Below, one piece after another: positions 8,379 through 17,279 of a stretch of DNA of 64,000 nucleotides; within the stretch, counting starts at the first letter, position 1, and every line of letters begins with the position of its first letter. Made by a program: the position numbers and the translations under genes. This DNA is from Dankookia rubra (GTDB lineage Bacteria > Pseudomonadota > Alphaproteobacteria > Acetobacterales > Acetobacteraceae): positions 62,001 to 126,000 of the forward strand of contig NZ_SMSJ01000009.1 of assembly GCF_004355005.1 (NCBI RefSeq), read 5' to 3'. The notes beneath the pieces are model-generated. The model ran no database searches, was not told the DNA's origin, and worked only from the letters and a program-made list of their open reading frames with translations.

Positions 8379-9998
8379 ATGGACGACCCGAACACGCTGC
8401 CGCAACTCGCCGCGAACCATGTGCCGCTCTCGCCGATCTCCTTCTTGCAGCGGGCCGCGCGGATCTACCCGAAGCGTGTCGCCATCATCCATGGCGCGCG
8501 GCGTACCACCTATGCGCAGATGGCGGAGCGCAGCCGTCGCCTGGCATCGGCCCTGCGCGGTGCCGGCATCGCGCCTGGCGACGTCGTCGCAGTGCTGGCA
8601 CCGAACATCCCGGAGATGCTGGAGGCGCATTACGGCGTGCCGATGGCCGGCGCGATCCTGCTGACCATCAACATCCGCCTAGACGCCGCGGCGATCGGCT
8701 TCATCCTCCAGCACAGCCAGGCGAAGCTGCTGCTGGTGGACCGCGAGTATACCGGCGTGGCCGGCGTGGCGCTGGCCGGGATTGAGGCAGCGCCGCCGGT
8801 GGTGGACATCATCGATTCGGAGGCACCCGCCGGCACGCAGCTAGGTCCGATCGACTATGAGGCATTCCTTGCCAGCGCCAGTCCGCAGCAGCCCCCGCGC
8901 CTGCCGGAGGATGAGTGGGAGGCAATCGCGCTGTCTTATACCTCCGGTACCACGGGCAATCCCAAGGGCGTCGTCACGCACCATCGCGGCGCCTACCTGA
9001 ATGCCTGCGGCAATGCGCTGGCCTTCGGGCTGAGCCCGCGCAGCGTCTATCTCTGGACGCTGCCGATGTTCCATTGCAACGGCTGGACCTATACCTGGGC
9101 CGTGACGCTGCAGGGCGGCACGCATGTCTGCCTGCGCAATGTGCGGCCGGAGGCGATCTTCGCCGCCATCGCCGAGCATGGCGTGACTCATATGTGCGCC
9201 GCGCCCGTGGTACTGACCATGCTGATCCACGCGCCGGATGCGGCGAAGCTCAGGCCGGTGGAGCCGGTGGCCATCGCCACCGGCGGCGCCGCGCCGCCCT
9301 CGCCGGTCATCGCCCAAATGGAAGGCATGGGCTTCGCGATGACGCACCTGTACGGCCTGACCGAATGCTATGGCCCCGCGACGATCTGCCTTTGGCAGCC
9401 GGGGCTCGAGGAGATGACGCTCCCGGACAGGGCAGCGTTCATGGCCCGGCAAGGCGTCAACCATCCAATGCTTGAGGAAGCGACCGTGCTCGACCCCAGC
9501 ACGATGTCGCCGGTGGCGCGCGACGGCACGACGCTCGGCGAGGTCATGCTGCGCGGCAACACCGTGATGAAGGGCTATCTCCGCAACCCGGTGGCCAACC
9601 GCGAGGTCTTCGCCGACGGCTGGTTCCACACCGGCGACCTCGGTGTGATGCATCCGGACGGATATATCGAGGTGAAGGACCGCGCCAAGGACATCGTCAT
9701 CTCCGGCGGCGAGAACGTCTCGACGTTGGAGGTCGAGGAGGTCCTCTATGCCCATCCCGCCATCATGGAAGCCGCGGTCGTCGCCCAGCCCGACGAGAAA
9801 TGGGGCGAAGTGCCGCACGCCTTCGTCACTCCCGCCCCCGACAAGGACCCGCCGACCGAGGCCGAGGTGATCGCCTGGTGCCGCGAGCGCCTGGCGCATT
9901 TCAAATGCCCGAAGCGCGTCACCTTCGGGCCGTTGCCGAAGACCAGCACCGGCAAGATCCAGAAATTCGAACTGCGGCAACGCCTGCGTCCGGTGTAG
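8379..9998 (+). CDS. AMP-dependent acyl-CoA synthetase (LvaE-like position)
   Basis: Adenylate-forming ligase of 539 residues that activates a carboxylic acid to its CoA thioester. The P-loop-like SYTSGTTGNPKG lies near residue 190, GLTECYGP is the A5 motif, WFHTGDLGVMHPDGYIEVKDR is A7/A8, and the catalytic Lys sits in TSTGKIQK close to the C-terminus. AGGAGACC precedes the ATG by a normal distance. It is the last enzyme gene of the SDR-dehydrogenase-kinase-DUF6285-ligase set and would feed that pathway with CoA esters. Chain length cannot be read from sequence. Confidence 0.88.
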   Translation: MDDPNTLPQLAANHVPLSPISFLQRAARIYPKRVAIIHGARRTTYAQMAERSRRLASALRGAGIAPGDVVAVLAPNIPEMLEAHYGVPMAGAILLTINIRLDAAAIGFILQHSQAKLLLVDREYTGVAGVALAGIEAAPPVVDIIDSEAPAGTQLGPIDYEAFLASASPQQPPRLPEDEWEAIALSYTSGTTGNPKGVVTHHRGAYLNACGNALAFGLSPRSVYLWTLPMFHCNGWTYTWAVTLQGGTHVCLRNVRPEAIFAAIAEHGVTHMCAAPVVLTMLIHAPDAAKLRPVEPVAIATGGAAPPSPVIAQMEGMGFAMTHLYGLTECYGPATICLWQPGLEEMTLPDRAAFMARQGVNHPMLEEATVLDPSTMSPVARDGTTLGEVMLRGNTVMKGYLRNPVANREVFADGWFHTGDLGVMHPDGYIEVKDRAKDIVISGGENVSTLEVEEVLYAHPAIMEAAVVAQPDEKWGEVPHAFVTPAPDKDPPTEAEVIAWCRERLAHFKCPKRVTFGPLPKTSTGKIQKFELRQRLRPV

Positions 9999-10032
9999 CC
10001 TGACCGGCAACAACCCCGGGAGGAAACCACCG

Positions 10033-11001
10033 ATGCGCTTCGCCCGCCGCGCTCTGCTCGCCGCCCCCGCTCTGCTCGCGCTGCCGGCATGGGCACAGAG
10101 CTGGACGCCGGACAAGCCGGTCCGCATCCTCATCCCCTATACGCCGGGGGCGATCAACGATGCGCTCGGCCGGCTGGTCGGCGAGCGTTTCCAGGACACG
10201 CTCGGCCAGCCCGGCCTAGTGGAGAACCGGCCGGGCGCCAGCGGTTCGCTTGCGCTGGCGGCGACGGCGCAGGCGGCGCCGGATGGCAGCACCATCGTCG
10301 TCGCCAATACCGCCAACCTCTGCATGAACCCCTTTCTTTTCGCCAATACCGGCTATGATTCGCGGAAGGACCTGGCGCCGATCGCGGTGGTGGCGCGGGT
10401 GATGAATGCCCTGGTGGTGCGGGCGGACAGTCCGATCCGCAGCGTGGCGGAGCTGGTGGCTGCGGCCAAGGCAAAGCCCGGGCAGCTCAGCTTTGCCAGT
10501 TCCGGCGCCGGCAGCAGCCCGCACCTCGCGGCCGAGCTGTTCAAGGCGCGCACCGGCACCGACATCACCCATGTTCCCTATCGCGGCAGCGCGCCGGGGC
10601 TGGCCGACCTGCTCGGCGGCCGCATCACCCTGTCAGTCGACAACCTGCCGAACGTCCTGCCGCATGTGCAGGATGGCCGGATGCGTGCGCTCGCCGTGAC
10701 CGGCACCGAGCGCGACCCGGCCCTACCGGACGTGCCGACCTTCGCGGAGGCCGGCTTCCCCGACGTCGAGGTCTATGTCTGGTTCGGCTTCGTCGGCCCT
10801 GCGGCGCTGCCGGCCGCGATCCGCGACCGGCTGTCGTCGACCATCATCCGCATCGCCGAGAGTCCCGACACGGCGGAGCGCATCCGCCGGGCCGGCGCCA
10901 CGGTCTGGACCCGCGGTCCGGCGCCGATGGCCAAGCTGATCGACGAGGAGCTGGAGAAATGGGGGGCGGTGATCCGCGCCGCCAACCTGCGCTTGGAATA
11001 G
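10033..11001 (+). CDS. Bug/TctC-family periplasmic solute receptor
   Basis: Tripartite tricarboxylate transporter receptor-type protein, 322 residues, with a Sec signal peptide ending at PAWAQS (about residue 22). Typical Bug landmarks follow: VRILIPYTPG at the first strand, ENRPGASGS, and VPYRGSAPGLADLLGG. These proteins bind carboxylates or amides in the periplasm. No TctA or TctB membrane gene is in the window, so it is an orphan receptor; the ligase 34 bases upstream suggests its ligand is a substrate of that cluster. Confidence 0.88.
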   Translation: MRFARRALLAAPALLALPAWAQSWTPDKPVRILIPYTPGAINDALGRLVGERFQDTLGQPGLVENRPGASGSLALAATAQAAPDGSTIVVANTANLCMNPFLFANTGYDSRKDLAPIAVVARVMNALVVRADSPIRSVAELVAAAKAKPGQLSFASSGAGSSPHLAAELFKARTGTDITHVPYRGSAPGLADLLGGRITLSVDNLPNVLPHVQDGRMRALAVTGTERDPALPDVPTFAEAGFPDVEVYVWFGFVGPAALPAAIRDRLSSTIIRIAESPDTAERIRRAGATVWTRGPAPMAKLIDEELEKWGAVIRAANLRLE

Positions 11002-11012
11002 GGAGGGGCGAC

Positions 11013-11789
11013 ATGCCCGACACGGAGCCGAACGAGACGCAGCGCCTGCTCACGGAGTTGAACGCGCTGCTGCGATTGAAGACTACCGTCATCGGCATGA
11101 AGCTGTTCGAGACTGTGGCGGAGATGGAGGCGATCCCACGCATCCGCCGGCCAAAGACCAAGCACACTACCGACCAGATCGTCTCGATGGCGTCCCGGCT
11201 CGGCTGGACTGTCGGCATCACCGCGGCCGACCTGGTCGGCGCGCAATGCCAGGCGGTGATCGGCTTGACGCCGCGAGACGAGGCTTGGCGGCGCGGCGAA
11301 AAATACGTTGGCGTCTGGCACGGCACCCAGCAGGACGCGCAGGCGCGGCAGGAAGCGCTGACGTGCGTGCCGCATGGCCGCTTCCAGGCGATGGCGGTCA
11401 GCCCGCTCGACAGCGGCCGGCTCGACCCGCCGGACATTGCCATGGTTTATGCGACGCCCGGGCAAATGATTATCCTCATCAACGGGCTGCAGTATCGCAA
11501 CTACCGCAAGTTCGAATGGTCCGTGGTGGGCGAGACCGCCTGTGCCGATAGTTGGGGGCGGGCACTGGCGACCGGCGAGCCAAGCCTCTCGCTGCCCTGC
11601 TTCGCCGAGCGGCGCTATGGCGGCGTGCCGGACGAGGAGATGTTGATGGCGCTGAAGCCGGCCGACCTGCGCCAGGCGGTGGACGGGATGAAGGCGCTGG
11701 CGAAGAACGGCATCCGCTATCCGATCCCGCCCTACGGCATCCAGAACGATCCCTCGGCCGGCATGGGCATCAGCTACGGCAAGAGCTGA
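11013..11789 (+). CDS. DUF169 family protein
   Basis: A 258-residue soluble protein beginning MPDTEPNETQRLLTELNALL. The pattern (TVIGMKLFE, GITAADLVGAQCQA, the Cys-containing ETACADSWG, LPCFAERRYGG) is that of the DUF169 domain, whose biochemical role is not established. A strong GGGAGGGG box precedes the ATG, 11 bases after the TctC receptor stop, so it ends the operon. Its last 16 bases overlap the convergent cyclase gene. Conserved cysteines in the middle could bind a metal or cofactor, but this is speculation. Confidence 0.75.
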   Translation: MPDTEPNETQRLLTELNALLRLKTTVIGMKLFETVAEMEAIPRIRRPKTKHTTDQIVSMASRLGWTVGITAADLVGAQCQAVIGLTPRDEAWRRGEKYVGVWHGTQQDAQARQEALTCVPHGRFQAMAVSPLDSGRLDPPDIAMVYATPGQMIILINGLQYRNYRKFEWSVVGETACADSWGRALATGEPSLSLPCFAERRYGGVPDEEMLMALKPADLRQAVDGMKALAKNGIRYPIPPYGIQNDPSAGMGISYGKS

Positions 11790-14700
11790 AGCGCCTCCAG
11801 CGTCGCGCGGGCGCGCAGCACGACCGGCGCCGCCGCTCCCGCCAGGGGCGCGAGCGCCGCATCGAGCGTCGTGCGCCCCGCTTCGGCACGCCCCGTGCGG
11901 CCGAGCAGCGCCGCCAGCGGGATCGCGGCATGCAGCCGGAACAGCGCTGCCTGCTGCGCCTCCGCCGTCGCTACCGCGTCGCGCAGCGCCGCTTCCGCCG
12001 CATCCGGCCGGCCGGCGCGACCCAGGATCTCGCCATGCTGCCGCAGCAGCACCGATTTCTCCCACTGCGCGCCGCTCTCGGCCATCAGCGCGAAAACCTC
12101 CGCCATCCGCTGCAGGGCGCTGCCGGTATCGCCGGCCCGCGCCATCAATTCCGCCTCCATGCCGAGGTAGTTCGGCACGAAGGTCAGCGCCTCCGTCGCC
12201 CGGTTCCAGGCCACCGCCTCCCGTATCAGTGCCAAGCCGCCCGCATGGTCGCCGCGGCGGCCGAGCAGCAGGCCGATGATCGCCTTTGCCGCCATGGCGA
12301 GGTATTCGATGCCGTGCTCGTCGCAGAGCGCGAGGGTGGTGCGAAGCCGGGCAATGCAGGCTTCCGCCGCACCGGTGTCGTAGTCATAGCGGCCCAGCGC
12401 GTAATGCGCGTTGGCCAGGGCGAAGGGGAATGTGGCGGCCTCAGCCGCTTCCAGCGTTGCCAACAGTTCGCGCCGCGCCTCCTCCAGCCGGCCCATGAAG
12501 CTGCGTGCCCAGGCGGCATAGCAGCGGGTGCTGATCACCGTCGCTTGCAAAGCAAGCCCATAGCGCCGGTCGCGCTCTGTACGCGCATCGTGGTCCAGGC
12601 CTCGCTCCAGGCTTTCCAGCGCCTCCGGAAAGCGGCCGAGAATGAATTGCGAATGCCCGATCGCGCTCCAGGCGATGGCCAGGCCGCCATGGGACTCGCG
12701 CGCGCGGGCCTGTGCCAGCAGGGCCTCCGCCCTTTGCAGCGCAAGGCCCATATGGCCGCGCATCCAGGCATGGCTCCACTGCCCGTGCATGGCGTTCCGC
12801 AGTTGCGGCTGGCCCGGCAACGTCTCGGCCAGGTGGCGGGCGCGGTCATAGGCTTGGCCAGTCTCCAGCGCGCTGTGGCCGCGCAGGCTCAGCAGCGCAG
12901 CGCCCGCCAGCAGCTGCATGTCGAGTTCGGCCTGAGCATGCGCCGGGCATTCGGGCAGCGCCTGCAGCAGGGCAATGCCGCGCCTCAGCTGCACCAGGGC
13001 TTCTTCCATCGCGCCGCGCCGCATCGCCTGCTGTGCGCCGCGCTGCCACCAGGCGACCGCCTGTTCGGGCTGCATCGCCTCGGTGCGGTGATGAGCGACG
13101 ACTTGGGGTCGCGCCGCCGCACTTGCGGGGAAGCGTTCCTCGATGATGTCGGCGACCCGGGCATGCAGTGACCGGTAGCGCTCGCGCGGCAGCATGCTGA
13201 GCGCGGCATCCTGGAGCAGCACATGGCTGAAGCGGTAGGTCTTGCCGCCGGCCTCGCCGCGCTGCTGCAGCACACGCGATTCCACAAGGCGTTCCAGCAT
13301 GGGGGCGAGGATACCGGCCTCGCGGTCCAGCACCGGGGCCAGCAATGCCGCGTCGAATTCACGGCCGAGGACCGAAGCGACCTCGGCCACCTGCCGCGCC
13401 TCGCCCAGGCGGTCCAGCCGCGCCAGCAGCGAGGCATGCAGGGAGACCGGCACGCTCGCGCGTTCCGTCGTCCGCTGCGGCATCAATCCTTCGATGCTGC
13501 CGCCTTGGGCGATCTGCTCGGTGACCGCGCGCGTCAATTCCTCAAGGAAGAGCGGCACGCCATCGGCGCGGCGCAGGATGTCGCGGGTGGTCGCCGCCGG
13601 CAGTGGGACGTCGCGGGCGATGGCGCGCACCAGTTCCGCCGCCTCGGCCTCGGCCAGCGGCGCCAGCGCGAGACGTTCGACCCCCGGCAAGTCGAGCCAG
13701 GCGGGGGTGAATTCCGGACGCGCGGTAATCACCGCCAGTACCCGGAGCCGCGGCACGCGCCGCGTCCAGAGCGCCAGCAATTCGCGGGTGGTCGGATCCG
13801 CCCAATGCGCATCCTCCAGCACCATCAGCACCGGCCGCAGCCGCGTGGTGGTGGCCAAACCCTCCGCAAAGGCCTGCAACAGGCGCTCGCGCCGCCGCTG
13901 CGGCGGCATCGGCGGGATGGCGGCAAGGCCCGCCTCCCGCAGCGACATCTGCTCGGCCACCAGAGCGAAGTCGATGGGCGAGAGGTCCGGCAGGATGGCG
14001 CGCAGCTTCTCGATCCGCTGCGCGGGACCGTCGGCCGGATGCATCCGGCCGTCACGTTCCAACTGTTGCAGCACCGGCTGCAGCGGCATCCCCTGCTGGT
14101 GCGGCGCGGCGAAGTAGCGAACCGGGATCCTTCCCTCGGTGTCCCTCAGCAGCTGCGCAACCAGGCGCGACTTGCCGATGCCGGCCTCGCCGGTCACCAG
14201 CACCGCGCGCCCCTGCCCGGCCCGGGCGGAGTGCCAGAGGTCCAGCAGACGATCGAGCGCCGCGCTGCGACCAAGCATTGGAAGCACACTGCCCGCAGCG
14301 CGGGCGGCGAAGCGGTCCGGGCTGCGGCAGACGCCAACCACCCGCCAGACCGGGACCGGGTCCGGCCACCCCTTGATCGGATGGAGGCCGAGGTCGCGGA
14401 TCTCGAACAGCGCGCCGACCTGGCGCCGCACGCTGTCCGAGAGCAGTGCAGTGCCGGGCTCCGCCAGGGCCTGCAGTCGCGCGGCCAGATTCGGCGTCTC
14501 GCCGAAGATGTCGAGGTTGCGCGGATCACCGGTATCGGCAACATCGGCGACCACGACGAGGCCGGTCGAGATGCCGATGCGGACCGCCAGGCGCCGGCCC
14601 GCGGGCACCGGCAGCGCCGCCATCGCGTCGATGATGCCGAGTGCGGCGCGCACCGCGCATTCCGCGTCGTTCTCCTGTGCGGCCGGGTAGCCGAAATAGA

Positions 14701-15043
14701 CCAGCACGCCATCGCCAACGAGGCGGCCGAGATGCCCGCCATGCGCCGCGACCACCTCCGCCGTGGTGCGGTAGAAGCGGGCGATGGCCTCGGTGAATTC
14801 CTCCGGGTCGATCCTCGCCGCCAGGGCGGAGGAGCCGACGACGTCGCAGAACAGCACGGTCATCGGCCGCAACTCGCGCGACCGCGGTGGGCCATGGCGC
14901 GGCGGCACCGGTCCCCGCTGCTGCGGCCGTCCGCATTCGCTGCAGAAGCGCGCCGTGGCCGCGAGCCTTGTACCGCAACCGGCACAGGTGGCACGGGCGC
15001 CCGGATGATCGGATCGTGGAGTCCGTTCTGCCGGCTGTGCCAA
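11774..15043 (-). CDS. Zinc-ribbon/class III nucleotidyl cyclase/AAA ATPase/TPR signalling protein
   Basis: A 1089-residue multidomain protein. In order: a four-Cys zinc ribbon (Cys20, 23, 34, 37); a class III cyclase domain (about 60-235) with metal Asp67 in LFCDVVGSS and Asp111 in VGDGVLVYFGYP, and Asn184/Arg188 in ETPNLAARLQ; an AAA/NB-ATPase (Walker A GEAGIGKS at 284-291, Walker B VLMVLEDAHWAD); then a long TPR-like helical repeat tail. The usual Lys of the KxxGD motif is Arg107, so nucleotide choice or activity may differ. The start is a TTG after an AAGAGG box; the next Met (61) would remove the ribbon. Probably cytosolic; its signal is unknown. Confidence 0.85.
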   Translation of the reverse strand: MAQPAERTPRSDHPGARATCAGCGTRLAATARFCSECGRPQQRGPVPPRHGPPRSRELRPMTVLFCDVVGSSALAARIDPEEFTEAIARFYRTTAEVVAAHGGHLGRLVGDGVLVYFGYPAAQENDAECAVRAALGIIDAMAALPVPAGRRLAVRIGISTGLVVVADVADTGDPRNLDIFGETPNLAARLQALAEPGTALLSDSVRRQVGALFEIRDLGLHPIKGWPDPVPVWRVVGVCRSPDRFAARAAGSVLPMLGRSAALDRLLDLWHSARAGQGRAVLVTGEAGIGKSRLVAQLLRDTEGRIPVRYFAAPHQQGMPLQPVLQQLERDGRMHPADGPAQRIEKLRAILPDLSPIDFALVAEQMSLREAGLAAIPPMPPQRRRERLLQAFAEGLATTTRLRPVLMVLEDAHWADPTTRELLALWTRRVPRLRVLAVITARPEFTPAWLDLPGVERLALAPLAEAEAAELVRAIARDVPLPAATTRDILRRADGVPLFLEELTRAVTEQIAQGGSIEGLMPQRTTERASVPVSLHASLLARLDRLGEARQVAEVASVLGREFDAALLAPVLDREAGILAPMLERLVESRVLQQRGEAGGKTYRFSHVLLQDAALSMLPRERYRSLHARVADIIEERFPASAAARPQVVAHHRTEAMQPEQAVAWWQRGAQQAMRRGAMEEALVQLRRGIALLQALPECPAHAQAELDMQLLAGAALLSLRGHSALETGQAYDRARHLAETLPGQPQLRNAMHGQWSHAWMRGHMGLALQRAEALLAQARARESHGGLAIAWSAIGHSQFILGRFPEALESLERGLDHDARTERDRRYGLALQATVISTRCYAAWARSFMGRLEEARRELLATLEAAEAATFPFALANAHYALGRYDYDTGAAEACIARLRTTLALCDEHGIEYLAMAAKAIIGLLLGRRGDHAGGLALIREAVAWNRATEALTFVPNYLGMEAELMARAGDTGSALQRMAEVFALMAESGAQWEKSVLLRQHGEILGRAGRPDAAEAALRDAVATAEAQQAALFRLHAAIPLAALLGRTGRAEAGRTTLDAALAPLAGAAAPVVLRARATLEALQLLP

Positions 15044-15280
15044 TGCGACGGTGCCTCTTACGCGTTACGGCGGATTACGCAGCGGGACGCAGCATTCGCC
15101 GGTTCGTCGCGCCTCCCGCCTCCGCGGGACAGCGTCATCGCGCCGCGACCGCGTACCGTCATGTCTCGAATATTACACGCGAAGCAGACCTTGCAACATG
15201 CCAAGCGGCGCCAGGACGACACATCACATCCAGCGATTGAGAGCATGCCGCACCCGACCCGGCACGCGATCGCCTGCGCC

Positions 15281-15305
15281 GCAACAAGTGGCGCCTTGCC
15301 GCGTT
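15281..15305 (+). promoter_or_regulatory. Possible EcfG-type general stress promoter
   Basis: GCAAC, 16 bases, then CGTT, 30 bases before the start of the proline-rich microprotein. This is one base from the alphaproteobacterial EcfG consensus GGAAC-N16/17-CGTT. Such a short motif can occur by chance. The KGG stress-type gene downstream makes the reading attractive but not proven. Confidence 0.25.
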
Positions 15306-15335
15306 GTAGCGGACCAATCCGAAGGAATTTCGTTC

Positions 15336-15527
15336 ATGCCGCCATCCGACCCGATCCCGCCGCCGGGCTTTCCCGGCCCCGAGATCCCGCCGATGCCGCC
15401 CGGGCCCCCTTCGCCCGCCCCAGGCCCAAGCCCGTTGCCGCCGGCGCCGACGCCTAGCCCGGAACTGCCGGTACAAAATCCGCCCGGCCCGCGTGAGATG
15501 CCGCCGCCACAGGCCCTGCGCGGCTGA
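15336..15527 (+). CDS. Proline-rich microprotein (63 residues, 30 Pro)
   Basis: An ATG with a GAAGGA box nine bases upstream opens a 63-residue frame. Thirty residues are proline, arranged as PPG, PSP and PAP runs with Gly, Ser and Glu; there is no signal peptide, membrane span or known domain. Composition predicts a disordered polypeptide. It lies 126 bases before a KGG stress-repeat protein on the same strand and may be co-transcribed with it. Pro-codon-rich DNA can give chance frames, but the ribosome site and the position support a real gene. Confidence 0.5.
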   Translation: MPPSDPIPPPGFPGPEIPPMPPGPPSPAPGPSPLPPAPTPSPELPVQNPPGPREMPPPQALRG

Positions 15528-15653
15528 TCCGGCCGCGCATCTTCCCAACCGAACACAAGCTCCAACGCATCCCGCCCCTGCCGTCGGCGTTGCAGTCTTG
15601 TCGGTCGCAATACTTGGCCGGCGGTATCGGGAGCAAACAGGAAGGACATTTTC

Positions 15654-16064
15654 ATGGCGGGTTCCAGCGGCGACGTGCCGCAGGGCGGCAACCGGAACAG
15701 CAATCCGGGCAACTTCGCCAACAATCGGGAGAAAGCCTCGCGAGCCGGCCAGATCGGCGGTTCGCGGCAGGGTGCGGCGAGCAATCCAGGCAATTTCGCC
15801 AACAACCGCGACCGGGCGCGCGAAGCCGGGCATCTCGGCGGCGTGCATCAGGGCAAGGGGAACAACCCGGCGAACTTTGCCAACGATCCCGCGAAAGCGC
15901 GCGAGGCAGGGCATATTGGCGGCACGCATCAGGGCCGGCAGAACAATCCGGCTAACTTCGCCAATGACCGCAGCAAGGCGAGCGAGGCGGGACGGCTCGG
16001 CGGCCAGCAACGCGGCGGAGCCCGCGCCGGCGCGGGCGATGAAAGTCAGGCCGAGGAGGCCTGA
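15654..16064 (+). CDS. KGG-repeat stress protein with four 27-residue tandem units
   Basis: A 136-residue hydrophilic protein made almost entirely of four units of exactly 27 residues (17-43, 44-70, 71-97, 98-124). Each starts NPxNFAN, carries a KA-R/S-EAG core and ends in IGG/LGG followed by Q/H-QG. This is the KGG (stress-induced acidophilic repeat) family, related to YciG and general stress protein GsiB. Such proteins are soluble, glycine/asparagine-rich and thought to protect against desiccation or osmotic stress. An AGGAAGG box precedes the ATG. Confidence 0.85.
   Translation: MAGSSGDVPQGGNRNSNPGNFANNREKASRAGQIGGSRQGAASNPGNFANNRDRAREAGHLGGVHQGKGNNPANFANDPAKAREAGHIGGTHQGRQNNPANFANDRSKASEAGRLGGQQRGGARAGAGDESQAEEA
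15702..16025 (+). repeat. 81-bp coding tandem repeat, four copies
   Basis: The DNA under the KGG protein repeats with an 81-base period four times without length change. Copies differ mainly at third positions and in the variable residues between the NFAN and GG anchors, so the array is old rather than freshly amplified. Confidence 0.8.
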
Positions 16065-16103
16065 CTTCGAAGTACTGGCAATGCGGGCGGCGCCTGCTAG
16101 TCT

Positions 16104-16119
16104 CCCTCCGAACGGAGGG
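16104..16119 (+). promoter_or_regulatory. Hairpin enclosing the Shine-Dalgarno of the CoA-transferase/racemase gene
   Basis: CCCTCCGAACGGAGGG can fold as a six-pair stem with a GAAC loop. The right arm GGAGGG is the only good ribosome-binding box for the gene starting at 16131, about 10 bases on. If formed in mRNA the stem would hide the box and lower translation. Confidence 0.4.
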
Positions 16120-16130
16120 GATGAAGACGA

Positions 16131-17258
16131 ATGGGACCGCTCGAGGGCCTGCGCATCCTGGAATTCGCCGGCATCGGGCCAGGACCGTTCTGCGGCATGG
16201 TATTGGCCGATCTCGGGGCCGAGGTTGTGCGGATCGAGCGGACCGAGGGACCGTCCGGCGCACGCGAGGATTTCACCGGCCGCGGCCGCCGCTCCATCGC
16301 GCTCGACCTGAAATCGCCGGCGGCGATCGAGGCGGCGCTTCGCCTGGTGGAGGGCGCGGACGCACTGATCGAGGGCTTCCGACCCGGGGTGATGGAACGG
16401 CTCGGCCTCGGGCCAGACCCATGCCTCGGGCGTAACCCACGCCTGGTCTATGGCCGCATGACGGGTTGGGGCCAGGACGGGCCGCTCGCGCAATCGGCCG
16501 GGCACGACATGAACTACATCGCGCTGACCGGCGCGCTCTGGGCCATCGGGCGCCCGGGTGAGCGGCCGGTGCCGCCGTTGAACCTTGTCGGCGATTATGG
16601 CGGCGGCGGCATGCTCCTGGCGGTCGGCCTCCTGGCGGCACTGCTGAGCGCGAAGGCGACCGGCAAGGGCCAAGTGGTGGATGCTGCCATGGTGGACGGC
16701 GCAGCGCTGCTGATGGCACCGATCTACGCGATGAAGGCGCGCGGCCGCTGGCGGAACGAACGCGGCGTCAACATGCTGGATGGCGCGGCGCCCTGGTACG
16801 ACACCTACGAATGCGCCGATGGGCGCTGGCTTTCGGTCGGTCCGATCGAGCCGCAATTCTTCGCGCTGCTCTGCAGCAAGCTCGAACTGGATGCCAAGGA
16901 TTTCCCCGATCGCATGACGCCTGCCGCCTGGCCCGGGCTGAAGACGAAGCTCGCCGGCATCTTCCTGACCCGCACCAGGGATGATTGGGCGGCGCTCTTC
17001 GCGGGTACCGATGCCTGCGTCGCGCCGGTGCTGGACATGGAAGAAGCACCCATTCACCCGCATAATGCCGCGCGCGGCACCTTCGCGGTGCGGGACGGCG
17101 TGGTGCAGCCAAGCCCGGCGCCGCGCTTCAGCGCCACCCCGGCCGGGATCGGCAGCCAGCCGCCACTGCGCGGCGAGCATACCGAGGCCATTCTGCGGGA
17201 TGCCGGCTTCTCCGCCGCCGAGATCGACGCGCTCCGCGCCGCCCGCGCCATCGCCTGA
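16131..17258 (+). CDS. CaiB/BaiF family, alpha-methylacyl-CoA racemase-like
   Basis: A 375-residue family III CoA-transferase-fold protein. N-terminal [20 protein letters not shown] and VVRIERTEG are family hallmarks. The segments [13 protein letters not shown] and [11 protein letters not shown] carry the His and Asp that act as the two acid/bases in alpha-methylacyl-CoA racemase, so racemisation of 2-methyl branched acyl-CoA is more likely than CoA transfer. It begins an operon with an acyl-CoA dehydrogenase 21 bases downstream, consistent with preparing (S)-2-methylacyl-CoA for oxidation. An out-of-frame ATG at 16121 lies between the SD box and the true start. Confidence 0.85.
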   Translation: MGPLEGLRILEFAGIGPGPFCGMVLADLGAEVVRIERTEGPSGAREDFTGRGRRSIALDLKSPAAIEAALRLVEGADALIEGFRPGVMERLGLGPDPCLGRNPRLVYGRMTGWGQDGPLAQSAGHDMNYIALTGALWAIGRPGERPVPPLNLVGDYGGGGMLLAVGLLAALLSAKATGKGQVVDAAMVDGAALLMAPIYAMKARGRWRNERGVNMLDGAAPWYDTYECADGRWLSVGPIEPQFFALLCSKLELDAKDFPDRMTPAAWPGLKTKLAGIFLTRTRDDWAALFAGTDACVAPVLDMEEAPIHPHNAARGTFAVRDGVVQPSPAPRFSATPAGIGSQPPLRGEHTEAILRDAGFSAAEIDALRAARAIA

Positions 17259-17279
17259 ACGACCTCCCGGAGGAACCCC

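Noticed and set aside
13223-15457. A 744-codon open frame on the plus strand
   Set aside because: Opposite the cyclase-AAA protein whose catalytic motifs are unmistakable.
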